A stretch of DNA of 64,000 bases. It comes from Flavobacteriaceae bacterium CG2_30_34_30. GTDB taxonomy: Bacteria; Bacteroidota; Bacteroidia; Flavobacteriales; Flavobacteriaceae. Every line of letters starts with the position of its first letter. Position 1 is the first letter of the stretch. This document shows positions 25,302 through 36,410 of this stretch, piece after piece. The translations under genes and the position numbers were made by a program. The notes beneath the pieces are model-generated. The model saw only the letters and a list, made by a program, of their open reading frames with translations. It made no database searches and had not been told where the DNA came from. The stretch covers positions 1-64,000 of the forward strand of contig MNYN01000067.1 of NCBI GenBank assembly GCA_001873105.1, read 5' to 3'.

Positions 25302-26540
25302 ATGGAAAATATCGCACTGATTGAGTCTTTTTCAGAATTTAAAGATGATAAATTTATTGATAGAGTTACCCTAATGGCTATTCTTGAAGATGTTTTTAGA
25401 AGTACTTTGAAAAAGAAATATGGGGAAGATGATAACTTTGATATCATTATTAATCCCGATAAAGGGGATTTAGAAATTTGGAGAAACCGAGTTGTTGTTG
25501 CCGATGGAGAAGTAGAAAACTCAAATCAAGAAATATCACTTACCGAAGCAAGAAAAATTGAACCCGATTTTGAAATAGGTGAAGATGTTTCTGAAGAAGT
25601 TAAACTTATTGATTTAGGCAGAAGATCTATTTTAGCACTTCGCCAAAACTTGATTTCTAAAATACACGAGCACGACAATACCAATATCTACAAACACTTT
25701 AAAGATCTTGAAGGTGAAATTTATTCTGCAGAGGTTCATCACATTCGTCATAGAGCCATCATTTTACTAGATGATGAAGGAAATGAAATAATCCTCCCAA
25801 AAGAAAAACAAATACCATCTGACTTTTTTAGAAAAGGAGATAATGTAAAAGGCATTATTGAAAGTGTGGAATTAAAAGGCAATAAGCCTACCATCCTAAT
25901 GTCTAGAACTAGTAATAAGTTTTTAGAAAAACTTTTTGAACAAGAAATTCCAGAAGTTTTTGACGGTTTAATTACTGTTAAAAATGTAGTAAGAATTCCA
26001 GGCGAAAAAGCAAAGGTAGCCGTAGATTCCTATGATGATAGAATAGATCCTGTAGGAGCCTGTGTGGGAATGAAAGGTTCTAGAATACACGGAATTGTAA
26101 GAGAACTGGGAAATGAAAATATAGATGTAATAAACTACACAAACAATACCAATTTATACATTTCAAGAGCGCTAAGCCCAGCAAAAATAACTTCCATAAC
26201 TATTAATGAAGAAACAAAACATGCCGAAGTAACCTTGAAACTGGAAGAAGTTTCGAAAGCTATTGGGCGCGGTGGCCATAATATTCGACTTGCCGGGCAA
26301 CTTACAGGTTATGAAATTGATGTTATTAGAGAAGGTGTAGAACAGGAAGAAGATGTGGAGTTAAGTGAATTTTCAGATGTAATTGAAGGATGGGTAATTG
26401 AAGAATTTGCCAAAATAGGTTTAGATACTGCAAAAAGAATTTTAGAGCACAATATAGACGATTTGGTTAAACGAACCGATCTAGAAGAAGAAACAATAAG
26501 AGATGTAATAAACATTTTAAAAGAAGAATTTGAAGAATAG
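25302..26540 (+). CDS. nusA: Transcription termination/antitermination protein NusA
   Basis: 412 aa; DRIDPVGACVGMKGSRIHGIVRELGNENIDVI; KH domain IGRGGHNIRLA. Confidence 0.97.
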   Translation: MENIALIESFSEFKDDKFIDRVTLMAILEDVFRSTLKKKYGEDDNFDIIINPDKGDLEIWRNRVVVADGEVENSNQEISLTEARKIEPDFEIGEDVSEEVKLIDLGRRSILALRQNLISKIHEHDNTNIYKHFKDLEGEIYSAEVHHIRHRAIILLDDEGNEIILPKEKQIPSDFFRKGDNVKGIIESVELKGNKPTILMSRTSNKFLEKLFEQEIPEVFDGLITVKNVVRIPGEKAKVAVDSYDDRIDPVGACVGMKGSRIHGIVRELGNENIDVINYTNNTNLYISRALSPAKITSITINEETKHAEVTLKLEEVSKAIGRGGHNIRLAGQLTGYEIDVIREGVEQEEDVELSEFSDVIEGWVIEEFAKIGLDTAKRILEHNIDDLVKRTDLEEETIRDVINILKEEFEE

Positions 26541-26588
26541 TAATGATTCTAATTTCTTTATCTTTTAAAAAAAACAGTGAAGCACTTT

Positions 26589-29387
26589 ATGGCTGAAGCA
26601 AATACAATGAGATTAAACAAGGTGTTACGCGAATTTAATATTTCGTTAGACCGTGTCGTGGATTTTTTAAAAACCAAAGGTCACGAAATTGATGCGCGCC
26701 CTACCACAAAAATTTCCAATGAAGTTTATCAGATTTTATTTGATGAATTTCAAACCGATAAAACAAAGAAAGTAGCTTCCAAAGAAGTTGGCGAAGAAAA
26801 GCGAAAAGAAAAAGAAGAGCTTAGAGTTGCCCGTGAAAAAGAAATTGAAGAAAAGCAAAAAGTTGTACAGGCTCGAGAAAGGGAAGTTATAAAAGCAAAA
26901 TCTAAAGTTGAAGCTCCTAAAACTGTTGGGAAAATTGATTTACACCCTAAAAAAAGTATTTCTGTAAAAGAGGAAGAAAAATCTCCCAAACCAGAAATGC
27001 CAAAATCAATGGCGGAAAAAAAACCTAAAGAGTTTAAAGAAGTTAAAGAAATTAGTAAAGAAGAAAATATAGTTGTAGAATCAAAAAAGGAAACAATTCC
27101 AGAGCCTCTTACTGAAAACTCAAAAGTAAAAGAGGAAGCTCCTAAAAAAGTGGAAAGCAAAATCTCTGAAAAGGAAGAAGTGGTGAATGACACACCACAA
27201 CATCTTGAAACACAATACAAAAAATTAGGGGGCCCAAACTTTACAGGAAAAACCATTGACCTTGACCAATTTAAAAAAGCCAAGAAAAAACCAATAGAAA
27301 AACCAAAACCTAAATCGGTTTCTGACACTAGTAAAGACAACAAAGGCAAACGGAGAAGAATAAGCAAAGAAGTACCCTCTAGAGGAGTTGCATCCCCACA
27401 AAATGGAGGAAGTAATATTGCCGCAAGAGGCAAAACAACGGCTAACAAAAGAGGTAGAAGCATAACTCATAAAGAAGAGCCAACAGAAGAGGATGTTCAA
27501 AAACAAATAAAAGAAACTTTAGAAAAATTACAAGGCAAATCTTCTAAAGGTAAAGCTGCAAAATACAGAAGAGACAAAAGAGATACCCATCGACAAAAAT
27601 CGGAAAGCGATATAGCACAACAAGAAGCGCAAAGTAAAACCATTCAGGTAACTGAATTTGTTACAGTTAGTGAAATGGCAACCCTCATGGATGTGCCAGT
27701 TATTAAAGTTATTTCAGCCTGTATGTCTTTAGGAATGATGGTAACTATGAATCAACGTTTAGACGCAGAAACACTTACTATTGTTGCAGATGAGTTTGGT
27801 TTTGAATTAAAATTTGTGTCCGGAGACTCAGAGGATACAACAGTTATTGAAAAAGATGCTCCCGAAGACCTGTTGCCAAGAGCTCCAATTGTTACCGTAA
27901 TGGGTCACGTTGATCACGGAAAAACTTCCCTTTTAGATTATATCAGAAAAGAAAATGTAATTGCAGGCGAATCAGGAGGAATTACCCAACATATTGGTGC
28001 ATATAGTGTTCAACTTGAAAATGGTCAAAAAATAACCTTTTTAGATACACCCGGTCATGAAGCGTTTACAGCAATGCGTGCAAGAGGGGCAAAAGTAACC
28101 GACCTTGCTATTATAGTAGTAGCAGCTGATGATGATGTAATGCCACAAACAAAAGAAGCAATATCTCATGCCCAAGCCGCAGGAGTGCCTATTGTTTTTG
28201 CCATAAATAAAATTGACAGACCCGAGGCAAACCCAGAAAAAATAAAAGAAAAACTTGCGGGTATGAACCTTTTAGTAGAAGATTGGGGAGGAAAAATACA
28301 ATCACACGATATTTCTGCTAAAACTGGACAAGGAGTAAATGAACTTTTAGAAAAAGTGTTGCTTGAAGCAGAACTATTAGAATTAACTGCAAATCCAAAT
28401 AAACCTGCTGTTGGAACCGTTGTAGAAGCTTTTCTAGACAAAGGGCGCGGGTATGTTTCTACAATTTTAGTACAAGGAGGAACCTTAAAAGTTGGCGATT
28501 TTGTTCTCGCAGGTCAGCATAGCGGAAAAGTAAGAGCTATGCAGGATGAAAGAGGTAAAATTGTAAAATTAGCTAGTCCTTCCACTCCTGTTTCTATTTT
28601 AGGATTAGACGGAGCACCACAGGCGGGCGATAAATTTGCTGTATTTGAAGACGAAAGAGAGGCAAAAGCTATAGCCACAAAACGCACACAACTACAACGC
28701 GAACAATCAGTTAGAACGCAAAGGCATATTACCCTAGATGAAATAGGAAGACGTATAGCTCTAGGAGATTTCCAAGAATTAAATATTATTCTTAAAGCCG
28801 ATGTTGATGGTTCAGTAGAAGCAATTTCTGATTCCTTCCAAAAACTTTCCACTCCCGAAATACAAATAAATATTATTCACAAGGCTGTAGGGCCTATTAC
28901 AGAAAGTGACGTATTATTAGCATCAGCCTCTGACGCTATTATTATCGGATTCAATGTCCGTCCTATGGGTAATGCCAGACAAATTGCAGATAAAGAAGAG
29001 ATAGATATTCGATTATATTCCATTATATACGATGCTATTAATGATTTAAAAGATGCAATGGAAGGCATGCTTTCACCAGAAATGAAAGAAGAAATAACCG
29101 GTACGGCAGAAGTTAGAGAAACATTCAAAATATCCAAAATTGGTGTCATCGCTGGATGTATGGTAACCAATGGTAAAATTATTAAAAATGCAGGAATACG
29201 TTTGATTCGTGAAGGTGTTGTCATCCATACCGGAACGCTATCTTCCTTGAAACGATTTAAAGATGATGTAAAAGAAGTTTCCAAAGGGTATGATTGTGGA
29301 ATTCAAGTAAACAACTACAATGATTTAGTAGAAGGCGATATTATTGAAGGTTTTCAAGAAGTGGAAGTAAAGAAAAAGTTGAAATAG
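26589..29387 (+). CDS. infB: Translation initiation factor IF-2
   Basis: [50 protein letters not shown]. The track starts at GTG 26577; ATG 26589 ([19 protein letters not shown]) is more plausible. Confidence 0.97.
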   Translation: MAEANTMRLNKVLREFNISLDRVVDFLKTKGHEIDARPTTKISNEVYQILFDEFQTDKTKKVASKEVGEEKRKEKEELRVAREKEIEEKQKVVQAREREVIKAKSKVEAPKTVGKIDLHPKKSISVKEEEKSPKPEMPKSMAEKKPKEFKEVKEISKEENIVVESKKETIPEPLTENSKVKEEAPKKVESKISEKEEVVNDTPQHLETQYKKLGGPNFTGKTIDLDQFKKAKKKPIEKPKPKSVSDTSKDNKGKRRRISKEVPSRGVASPQNGGSNIAARGKTTANKRGRSITHKEEPTEEDVQKQIKETLEKLQGKSSKGKAAKYRRDKRDTHRQKSESDIAQQEAQSKTIQVTEFVTVSEMATLMDVPVIKVISACMSLGMMVTMNQRLDAETLTIVADEFGFELKFVSGDSEDTTVIEKDAPEDLLPRAPIVTVMGHVDHGKTSLLDYIRKENVIAGESGGITQHIGAYSVQLENGQKITFLDTPGHEAFTAMRARGAKVTDLAIIVVAADDDVMPQTKEAISHAQAAGVPIVFAINKIDRPEANPEKIKEKLAGMNLLVEDWGGKIQSHDISAKTGQGVNELLEKVLLEAELLELTANPNKPAVGTVVEAFLDKGRGYVSTILVQGGTLKVGDFVLAGQHSGKVRAMQDERGKIVKLASPSTPVSILGLDGAPQAGDKFAVFEDEREAKAIATKRTQLQREQSVRTQRHITLDEIGRRIALGDFQELNIILKADVDGSVEAISDSFQKLSTPEIQINIIHKAVGPITESDVLLASASDAIIIGFNVRPMGNARQIADKEEIDIRLYSIIYDAINDLKDAMEGMLSPEMKEEITGTAEVRETFKISKIGVIAGCMVTNGKIIKNAGIRLIREGVVIHTGTLSSLKRFKDDVKEVSKGYDCGIQVNNYNDLVEGDIIEGFQEVEVKKKLK

Positions 29388-29404
29388 TATAAGCCCCTAA
29401 ATTT

Positions 29405-29452
29405 AAAATAAAGAATGCCACTCTTAGTAAAAGGGGCATTCTTTATTTTAAA
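29405..29452. terminator. Intrinsic terminator between infB and the convergent SPOR gene
   Basis: AAAATAAAGAATGCC...GGCATTCTTTATTTT. Confidence 0.8.
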
Positions 29453-29463
29453 CATATAAAATC

Positions 29464-29859
29464 CTAATTTTTTCTTTCCGGTTTAAAAACAAAAGCGTTG
29501 GGAAATTGCGTTTGAATTTCTAAAAGTGCTCTGTCAGCCTCTAGCCTAGTGATAAAATTGCCAACCCAGACTTTATAATTTGGAGTTTCATATATAATTG
29601 TAGAAGGCCAGCTGCTAAAGTTTCTTCTGTAATTTTTAATAACGCCATTAGCACCAGTTAATTCACCATAATATAACTGAATAGTATGTCCTTCTGTAAT
29701 TTTATTTTCTTTATTCATCTTGCTCTTTAAAGCAAGAAGCTCTGTAATTTTTTTATCTTCAAATATGGTTACCTTTCCTTGTTGCGCATTTGTAATATAA
29801 ATATTAAAAAGTAAAAAGGGAAAAATGAAAAATAATGGATAAATTGATTTTTGAATCAT
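29464..29859 (-). CDS. SPOR-domain-like secreted protein
   Basis: 131 aa; signal peptide; YKVWVGNFITRLEADRALLEIQTQFPNAFV. Confidence 0.8.
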   Translation of the reverse strand: MIQKSIYPLFFIFPFLLFNIYITNAQQGKVTIFEDKKITELLALKSKMNKENKITEGHTIQLYYGELTGANGVIKNYRRNFSSWPSTIIYETPNYKVWVGNFITRLEADRALLEIQTQFPNAFVFKPERKN

Positions 29860-30008
29860 GATTTCTTATTTATGGCCAAAATTAAAACTATAATAACTAA
29901 TAAAAACATAAAATTATTATTTAGAATCAGTATAAATTAAGTGTTAACATTCTGTTAGTATTTATAAAATGGACTTAAAATATTACTTTTGTCCAGTTAT
30001 TTTTGGGG

Positions 30009-30064
30009 ATGAGTATCTAACTCATTTTTTATGAGTACATAACAAAAAATAACACTCATTTTTT
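30009..30064 (+). promoter_or_regulatory. Tandem terminator-like hairpins in the ACIII operon leader
   Basis: ATGAGT-atcta-ACTCATTTTTT followed by ATGAGT-N17-ACTCATTTTTT; putative -7 TACTTTTG at 29984-29991. Confidence 0.5.
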
Positions 30065-30200
30065 CAAGTTATTACACATAAAAAATATGAAATGCCTAAA
30101 AATAAAAATTATAATACTGAGAAAATTTTAATAACGGCATTCCACCTACCTGCAAATAAAAAAACAGGTCTGATTTAAAAAAACAAATAAAAGAAAGCAG

Positions 30201-31529
30201 ATGAAAAAGGTGAAATACCCAAAACTATTGTTCAGAATTCCTTCCTTTTTACTATTAGCTATTTTGCTAATTTCGCCATCTTTATTAATTGCGCAAGAGG
30301 TTGCAGTTACTCCACCGGTAGAAGTTGCCGCTCCTGTAGGGGGTGATCCTGTGGTAGGTAAACAATTGTTTAATAGCAATTGTGCTGCTTGTCACCAGCT
30401 AGATAAGAAAGCTATTGGTCCTGCTTTAAGAGGTGTTACAGGAAAGTACGACACAGAATGGCTTCACAGTTGGATAAAAAACAGCCCAGCTATGGTTGCC
30501 TCGGGCGATACGCGTGCAGTTGCTGTATATGAATTATACAATAAGGCAGTAATGACACCTTTTCCTCAACTATCAGATGCTGATATTGATAATATACTAG
30601 CCTATACAAGTCAGCCTAAAGCAGAACCTGTTGTTGCCGACACTGCAGCAAGTCCAACAGCGGGACAATCAGTGGGTGGTATATCTAATGAATTAATCTT
30701 AGGAATACTCGCCTTAGTGATGTTAATGCTTGCGGTAATGTTGTTTCTAGTAAATAACGTACTTAAGAGGATTGCCGAAGCCAATGGCGTTATTTATGCT
30801 CAAAAAGAAAGCGAGAAAAGAACTCCTATTTGGAAAGTTTTCCTTCAAAATCAATTTTTAGTGCTTGTTTCGGTAGTATTTTTACTTTTGGCAAGTGCTT
30901 ATTTTGTTTATGGGTTCTTTATGCAAGTAGGAATAGACCAAGGGTATATGCCTGTTCAACCTATACATTTTTCACACAAAATTCACGCAGGGGATAACCA
31001 AATAGATTGTAATTTTTGTCACTCTTCTGCTAGAAAAAGTAAAACTTCAGGAATACCATCTCTTAATGTTTGTATGAATTGCCACGTGAATATTAATGAA
31101 TACCTTGGTGAAGTAGATCTTGAAAAAGGATATACCAAAGAATTTTACGACGCAGAAATTAATAAGCTTTACGATGCAATAGGTTGGGATCCAAATGAAC
31201 GTGTTTATTCTGGTGAAGAAAAACCAGTGAAATGGGTGCGAATTCACAATTTGCCTGATTTAGCATATTTTAACCACTCGCAACATGTTACTGTTGCTGG
31301 AGTTGCCTGTCAAACCTGTCATGGACCTGTTCAGGAAATGGAAATAGCATATCAGTTTGCTCCTTTGACCATGGGTTGGTGTATTACCTGCCACAGACAA
31401 ACTAATGTGGATATGCAGAATAATGCATATTATGAAAAAATTCATGAAGAACTTTCTAAAAAATATGGAGTTCAACAACTAACTGCTGCGGAAATGGGAG
31501 GTCTAGAATGTGGGAAGTGCCATTATTAG
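30201..31529 (+). CDS. actA: ACIII subunit ActA with N-terminal monoheme cytochrome c domain (six CxxCH in total)
   Basis: 442 aa; CAACH, CNFCH, CMNCH, CQTCH, CITCH, CGKCH; first gene of the ACIII operon. Confidence 0.92.
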   Translation: MKKVKYPKLLFRIPSFLLLAILLISPSLLIAQEVAVTPPVEVAAPVGGDPVVGKQLFNSNCAACHQLDKKAIGPALRGVTGKYDTEWLHSWIKNSPAMVASGDTRAVAVYELYNKAVMTPFPQLSDADIDNILAYTSQPKAEPVVADTAASPTAGQSVGGISNELILGILALVMLMLAVMLFLVNNVLKRIAEANGVIYAQKESEKRTPIWKVFLQNQFLVLVSVVFLLLASAYFVYGFFMQVGIDQGYMPVQPIHFSHKIHAGDNQIDCNFCHSSARKSKTSGIPSLNVCMNCHVNINEYLGEVDLEKGYTKEFYDAEINKLYDAIGWDPNERVYSGEEKPVKWVRIHNLPDLAYFNHSQHVTVAGVACQTCHGPVQEMEIAYQFAPLTMGWCITCHRQTNVDMQNNAYYEKIHEELSKKYGVQQLTAAEMGGLECGKCHY

Positions 31530-31646
31530 AGCGTGATAGCTGTTTGTTAAAAATAATTTTAACTTCCAGCAAAGAATAAATAAATATAAGAAAAATGGTT
31601 TTGTTAATCTTATAAAGTTTTCAACACCAATAACAAATAACTAACA

Positions 31647-34600
31647 TTGAATATGGCATCAAGCAAGAAATACTGGAAAAGTGTTGAAGAACTAAATGAA
31701 GATAGTTCTATTGTTAAGGCGCTAAAACAAAATGAATTTGTAGAACCAATTCCTACAGATGAATTTCTAGGGAATAAAGAAAATTTAGCAGCGTCTTCAA
31801 CATCGCGCCGCGATTTCCTTAAATATGTTGGTTTTACTACTGCAGCTGCAACCTTTGCCGCCTGTGAAGGGCCAGTTATTAAATCGATACCCTATGTTAT
31901 TCAACCAGATGAAATTGTTCCCGGAATAGCAAATTATTATGCAACAACTCTTGCTGATGGATTTGATTTTGCTTCGGTATTAGTAAAAACAAGAGAAGGA
32001 AGACCAATTAAAATTGAAAACAACACACTTTCAGGGGTAAAAGGAGGGGCTAATGCTAGAGTACAGGCATCTGTACTTTCTCTATACGACGGTTATCGAT
32101 TAAAAACACCTAGAGCAAATCAAGTAGATACTTCTTGGGACGAATTTGATAGTCAAGTGGCTTCAAAACTTCAACAACTAGACGCGAGCGGAAAAGAAGT
32201 AGTGCTATTAACGCAAACTTTTGCCAGTCCTTCTACTGCTAAATTAATCAAGGAATTCACTTCAAAATACACCAATTTGCGTCACGTTATTTACGATACA
32301 GTTTCTTCATCAGAAGCTTTAGATGCATTTCAAAATAAATACGGAATGCGTGGTCTAGCAGATTACGATTTCTCTAAAGCAGAAATTATTGTTTCTGTAG
32401 GCGCTGATTTTCTTGGCGATTGGCAAGGTGGTGGGTATGATGCAGGTTATGCAAAAAGTCGAATTCCTAAAAATGGCAAAATGTCTCTTCATATTCAATT
32501 TGAATCTAATATGACTCTTTCCGGAGCTAATGCTGATAAACGAGTTCCTTTAACTGTTACACAACAAAAAGAAGTGCTTAAAGCACTTGCAGGTGAGGGT
32601 TCTAGTAATCTGCCTGAAAATATCAAAGAAGCAGTTGCCAATGCGAAATCTCAGCTACAAAAAGCTGGTAATAAAGCGGTAGTTGTATCGGGTTTAATGG
32701 ATGTAGATGCGCAAGCAATGGTGCTCAATATAAACGAAAGTTTTGGAAGTGAAATAATGGATACAACAAAACCTAGACTTATAAGACAAGGCAATACTGC
32801 CGAAGTTTTATCGGTAATGAATGGTGTAATATCCGGTTCTGTTTCCGGCTTGATTACTGTAGGGGTTGATCCTATTTATTCTTTTCCTAATGCGCAAGAA
32901 TTTGCGGAAGCCTATCAAAGATTAGAACTTACGGTTGCTTTTTCCATGCGTGAGGATGCTACAGCATCTGTTGCGCAATTTGTTGCAGCAACCCCTCATT
33001 ATTTAGAATCCTGGGGAGATACACAAATTAAAAAAGGCAGTTTTTCACTTTCACAACCCACCATAAGGCCTTTATTTAATACCAGACAATTTCAAGATAC
33101 CCTTTTGTCCTGGGCAGGAAGTGATAAAAATTATTACGATTACATAAAAGATACATGGGCAACCATTTTAAATGGAGCTTCTTGGAATCAAGCCCTACAC
33201 GATGGCTTTTTTGATAGCGATGTAGAAATCGAAATAGAAGGAGCGACTTTGTCCGGAGCATTGGAAAGTAGCACTTCCAATGGAGCTTATGCTACAAATA
33301 CTCAAAATCAAGAAGGAAGTTTTGAGCTTGTACTTTATACTAAAACCAATATGGGTGCAGGTCAACAGGCTAATAACCCTTGGTTGCAAGAAATGCCAGA
33401 TCCGATAACCAGAATTTCATGGGATAATTACTTGACCATTTCCGCATCAGACGCAAAACAATTAGGCTTAGAAAATGTACATGTTGCTAATGGAGGCTTA
33501 AACGGAAGTTATGTAAACATTCTATCCGGTGATACAACTTTAAACAACGTTCCTGTAGTTATTCAACCCGGACAGGCAAGAGGAACAGTAGGTCTTGCTT
33601 TAGGCTTTGGAAAAACACACAACATTCAAAAAGAAATGCAAGTTGGTGTAAATGCCTTTGCATTGTATAACAGTTTTAAAGAGGTACAATTTGTAACTCT
33701 TGAAAAAGCAAGTGGTATGCATGAATTTGCTAGTGTGCAGCTTCATAATACCATGATGGGCAGAGATATTATCAGAGAAACTACCCTTGAAATATTTAAT
33801 ACCAAAGACAAACATGATTGGAATCCTGTTCCTTCGGTTTCCCTTAACCACGTAGAAACTCCAGTTACATCACCAGATGTAGATTTGTGGGAATCTTTTG
33901 ATAGAACTATTGGACACCATTTCAATCTTAGCATCGACTTAAATGCTTGTACCGGATGTGGTGCTTGTGTTATAGCTTGTCACGCTGAAAATAACGTACC
34001 TGTTGTTGGTAAAACCGAAGTGAGAAGAAGTAGAGATATGCACTGGTTGCGTATTGATAGATACTATTCCTCTGGAGAATCACTCACCGCTGATGAAACT
34101 AAAAAAGACGCCATTTCCGGTCTTGGTCAAACCTTATCTCAGTTTGGCGAATTAGAATCTCCTGCTGAAAATCCACAAGTTGCATTTCAGCCGGTCATGT
34201 GCCAGCATTGTAATCACGCACCTTGTGAAACAGTTTGTCCTGTTGCTGCTACATCGCATAGCCGTCAAGGGCAAAACCACATGGCGTATAACCGTTGTGT
34301 TGGAACAAGATATTGTGCAAATAACTGTCCTTATAAAGTAAGACGATTCAATTGGTTTCTATACAACCAAAACGACGAATTTGATTATCACATGAATAAC
34401 GATTTGGGCAGAATGGTATTAAATCCGGATGTTACAGTTCGTTCACGTGGGGTGATGGAAAAATGTTCTTTGTGTATTCAAAAAACCCAAAAAACTATAC
34501 TTGACGCTAAACGCGATGGAAGGTTAGTAAAAGATGGGGAGTTTCAAACTGCCTGCTCTGCTGCTTGTGATAAAGGTGCAATGGTTTTTGGTGATATTAA

Positions 34601-34724
34601 TGATAAAGAAGCTATAATTGTTGAAAAAACCAAAGATAATAGAATGTATCACCTATTAGCAGAAGTAGGAACCAAGCCAAACGTGTTGTACCAAGTTAAG
34701 GTTAGAAACACACAAGACACTTAA
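31647..34724 (+). CDS. actB: ACIII subunit ActB (Tat signal, molybdopterin-oxidoreductase-like plus 4Fe-4S ferredoxin domain)
   Basis: 1025 aa; TSRRDFLKYVGFTTAAATFAAC; CTGCGACVIACHAENNVP; CQHCNHAPCETVCPVAAT. Confidence 0.95.
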   Translation: MNMASSKKYWKSVEELNEDSSIVKALKQNEFVEPIPTDEFLGNKENLAASSTSRRDFLKYVGFTTAAATFAACEGPVIKSIPYVIQPDEIVPGIANYYATTLADGFDFASVLVKTREGRPIKIENNTLSGVKGGANARVQASVLSLYDGYRLKTPRANQVDTSWDEFDSQVASKLQQLDASGKEVVLLTQTFASPSTAKLIKEFTSKYTNLRHVIYDTVSSSEALDAFQNKYGMRGLADYDFSKAEIIVSVGADFLGDWQGGGYDAGYAKSRIPKNGKMSLHIQFESNMTLSGANADKRVPLTVTQQKEVLKALAGEGSSNLPENIKEAVANAKSQLQKAGNKAVVVSGLMDVDAQAMVLNINESFGSEIMDTTKPRLIRQGNTAEVLSVMNGVISGSVSGLITVGVDPIYSFPNAQEFAEAYQRLELTVAFSMREDATASVAQFVAATPHYLESWGDTQIKKGSFSLSQPTIRPLFNTRQFQDTLLSWAGSDKNYYDYIKDTWATILNGASWNQALHDGFFDSDVEIEIEGATLSGALESSTSNGAYATNTQNQEGSFELVLYTKTNMGAGQQANNPWLQEMPDPITRISWDNYLTISASDAKQLGLENVHVANGGLNGSYVNILSGDTTLNNVPVVIQPGQARGTVGLALGFGKTHNIQKEMQVGVNAFALYNSFKEVQFVTLEKASGMHEFASVQLHNTMMGRDIIRETTLEIFNTKDKHDWNPVPSVSLNHVETPVTSPDVDLWESFDRTIGHHFNLSIDLNACTGCGACVIACHAENNVPVVGKTEVRRSRDMHWLRIDRYYSSGESLTADETKKDAISGLGQTLSQFGELESPAENPQVAFQPVMCQHCNHAPCETVCPVAATSHSRQGQNHMAYNRCVGTRYCANNCPYKVRRFNWFLYNQNDEFDYHMNNDLGRMVLNPDVTVRSRGVMEKCSLCIQKTQKTILDAKRDGRLVKDGEFQTACSAACDKGAMVFGDINDKEAIIVEKTKDNRMYHLLAEVGTKPNVLYQVKVRNTQDT

Positions 34725-34920
34725 TTTCAGAGGTTGATTATTTCAATTAAATGGGGTGTTAGTTACAAATATGTAATAGTTGATTTGTTTCAAAATAATA
34801 ATAATAATAATAAATAGAATAACAACAATTTAAGATTTTAACGAAAATAGAAATACTTTTACTTTTTAAAAAAAAGTATCTCTAAAATCTAAAATCTAAC
34901 AACTAAAATCTAATATATAA

Positions 34921-36408
34921 ATGTCTCATTACGAAGCACCTATAAGAAGACCCTTAGTCCTAGGAGAAAAATCTTATCACGATGTTACTGTGGACGTTGC
35001 TAGACCTGTAGAAGGGAGAGCAAATAAATCCTGGTGGATCGTTTTTTCAATAGCCCTTGTTGCTTTCCTTTGGGGAGTTGGTTGTATCATCTACACAATT
35101 TCTACCGGAATTGGTGTTTGGGGTCTCAATAAAACTGTAGGTTGGGCCTGGGATATTACAAACTTTGTTTGGTGGGTAGGTATTGGTCACGCAGGAACAC
35201 TTATTTCAGCAGTACTTTTATTATTTCGACAAAAATGGAGAATGGCAATCAACCGATCCGCAGAGGCGATGACTATATTTTCTGTTATGCAGGCAGGGTT
35301 ATTTCCATTAATACACATGGGACGTCCTTGGCTAGCCTACTGGGTGGTACCTATACCAAATCAATTTGGTTCTCTTTGGGTAAATTTTAATTCGCCTTTA
35401 CTTTGGGACGTTTTTGCAATATCTACCTATCTATCGGTTTCATTAGTCTTTTGGTGGACAGGATTACTTCCTGATTTTGCGATGATACGCGATAGAGCAG
35501 TTACTCCCTTCACCAAAAGAATATACAGTATTGTATCCTTTGGATGGAGTGGAAGAGCAAAAGATTGGCAACGTTTTGAAGAAGTATCTTTAGTATTGGC
35601 TGGTTTAGCAACTCCTTTGGTGCTTTCTGTGCATACCATAGTATCTTTTGACTTTGCTACCTCTGTAATACCCGGATGGCATACAACTATATTTCCTCCT
35701 TACTTTGTTGCCGGAGCTGTATTTTCCGGTTTCGCAATGGTAAACACGCTTCTCATTATTATGAGAAAAGTCTCTAATTTAGAAAATTATATTACCCTTC
35801 AACATATAGAATTGATGAACATTGTAATTATGATTACAGGTTCTATCGTTGGGGTTGCCTATATAACAGAGTTGTTTATCGCCTGGTATTCAGGAGTTGA
35901 ATATGAACAATATGCTTTTTTAAACAGAGCTACTGGTCCTTACTGGTGGGCATATTGGTCTATGATGATTTGTAATGTGTTTTCACCACAATTTATGTGG
36001 TTTAAAAAACTACGAACAAGTATTATGTTCTCCTTCTTTATTTCCATAGTTGTAAACATTGGCATGTGGTTTGAGCGATTTGTAATTATTGTAACTTCAT
36101 TGCATAGAGATTATTTACCATCTTCCTGGACGATGTTTTCTCCAACATTTGTAGATATTGGAATTTTTATTGGTACTATAGGATTCTTCTTTGTCTTGTT
36201 TTTATTATATTCCAGAAGCTTTCCGGTTATAGCACAAGCAGAAGTAAAATCCATTTTAAAAACCTCTGGCGAAACCTATAAGCAATTAAGAGCAACCCAT
36301 GGAGATCACGTAGATCATTCCATTGTAATTACCGGAAAAACTCCATTAAAAAATCATAAGGATATTGAGGACGATGAGGATAACGAAACTAATACTAAAA
36401 ACAAATAG
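34921..36408 (+). CDS. actC: ACIII subunit ActC (NrfD-like membrane protein)
   Basis: 495 aa; NrfD/PsrC-like, TNFVWWVGIGHAGTLISAVLLLFRQKWR. Confidence 0.95.
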   Translation: MSHYEAPIRRPLVLGEKSYHDVTVDVARPVEGRANKSWWIVFSIALVAFLWGVGCIIYTISTGIGVWGLNKTVGWAWDITNFVWWVGIGHAGTLISAVLLLFRQKWRMAINRSAEAMTIFSVMQAGLFPLIHMGRPWLAYWVVPIPNQFGSLWVNFNSPLLWDVFAISTYLSVSLVFWWTGLLPDFAMIRDRAVTPFTKRIYSIVSFGWSGRAKDWQRFEEVSLVLAGLATPLVLSVHTIVSFDFATSVIPGWHTTIFPPYFVAGAVFSGFAMVNTLLIIMRKVSNLENYITLQHIELMNIVIMITGSIVGVAYITELFIAWYSGVEYEQYAFLNRATGPYWWAYWSMMICNVFSPQFMWFKKLRTSIMFSFFISIVVNIGMWFERFVIIVTSLHRDYLPSSWTMFSPTFVDIGIFIGTIGFFFVLFLLYSRSFPVIAQAEVKSILKTSGETYKQLRATHGDHVDHSIVITGKTPLKNHKDIEDDEDNETNTKNK

Positions 36409-36410
36409 CC

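Noticed and set aside
26750-27463. 237-aa minus-strand ORF antisense to the infB N-terminal region
   Set aside because: Complement of the Lys/Glu-rich low-complexity part of IF-2; Ser/Leu/Phe-rich artefact.
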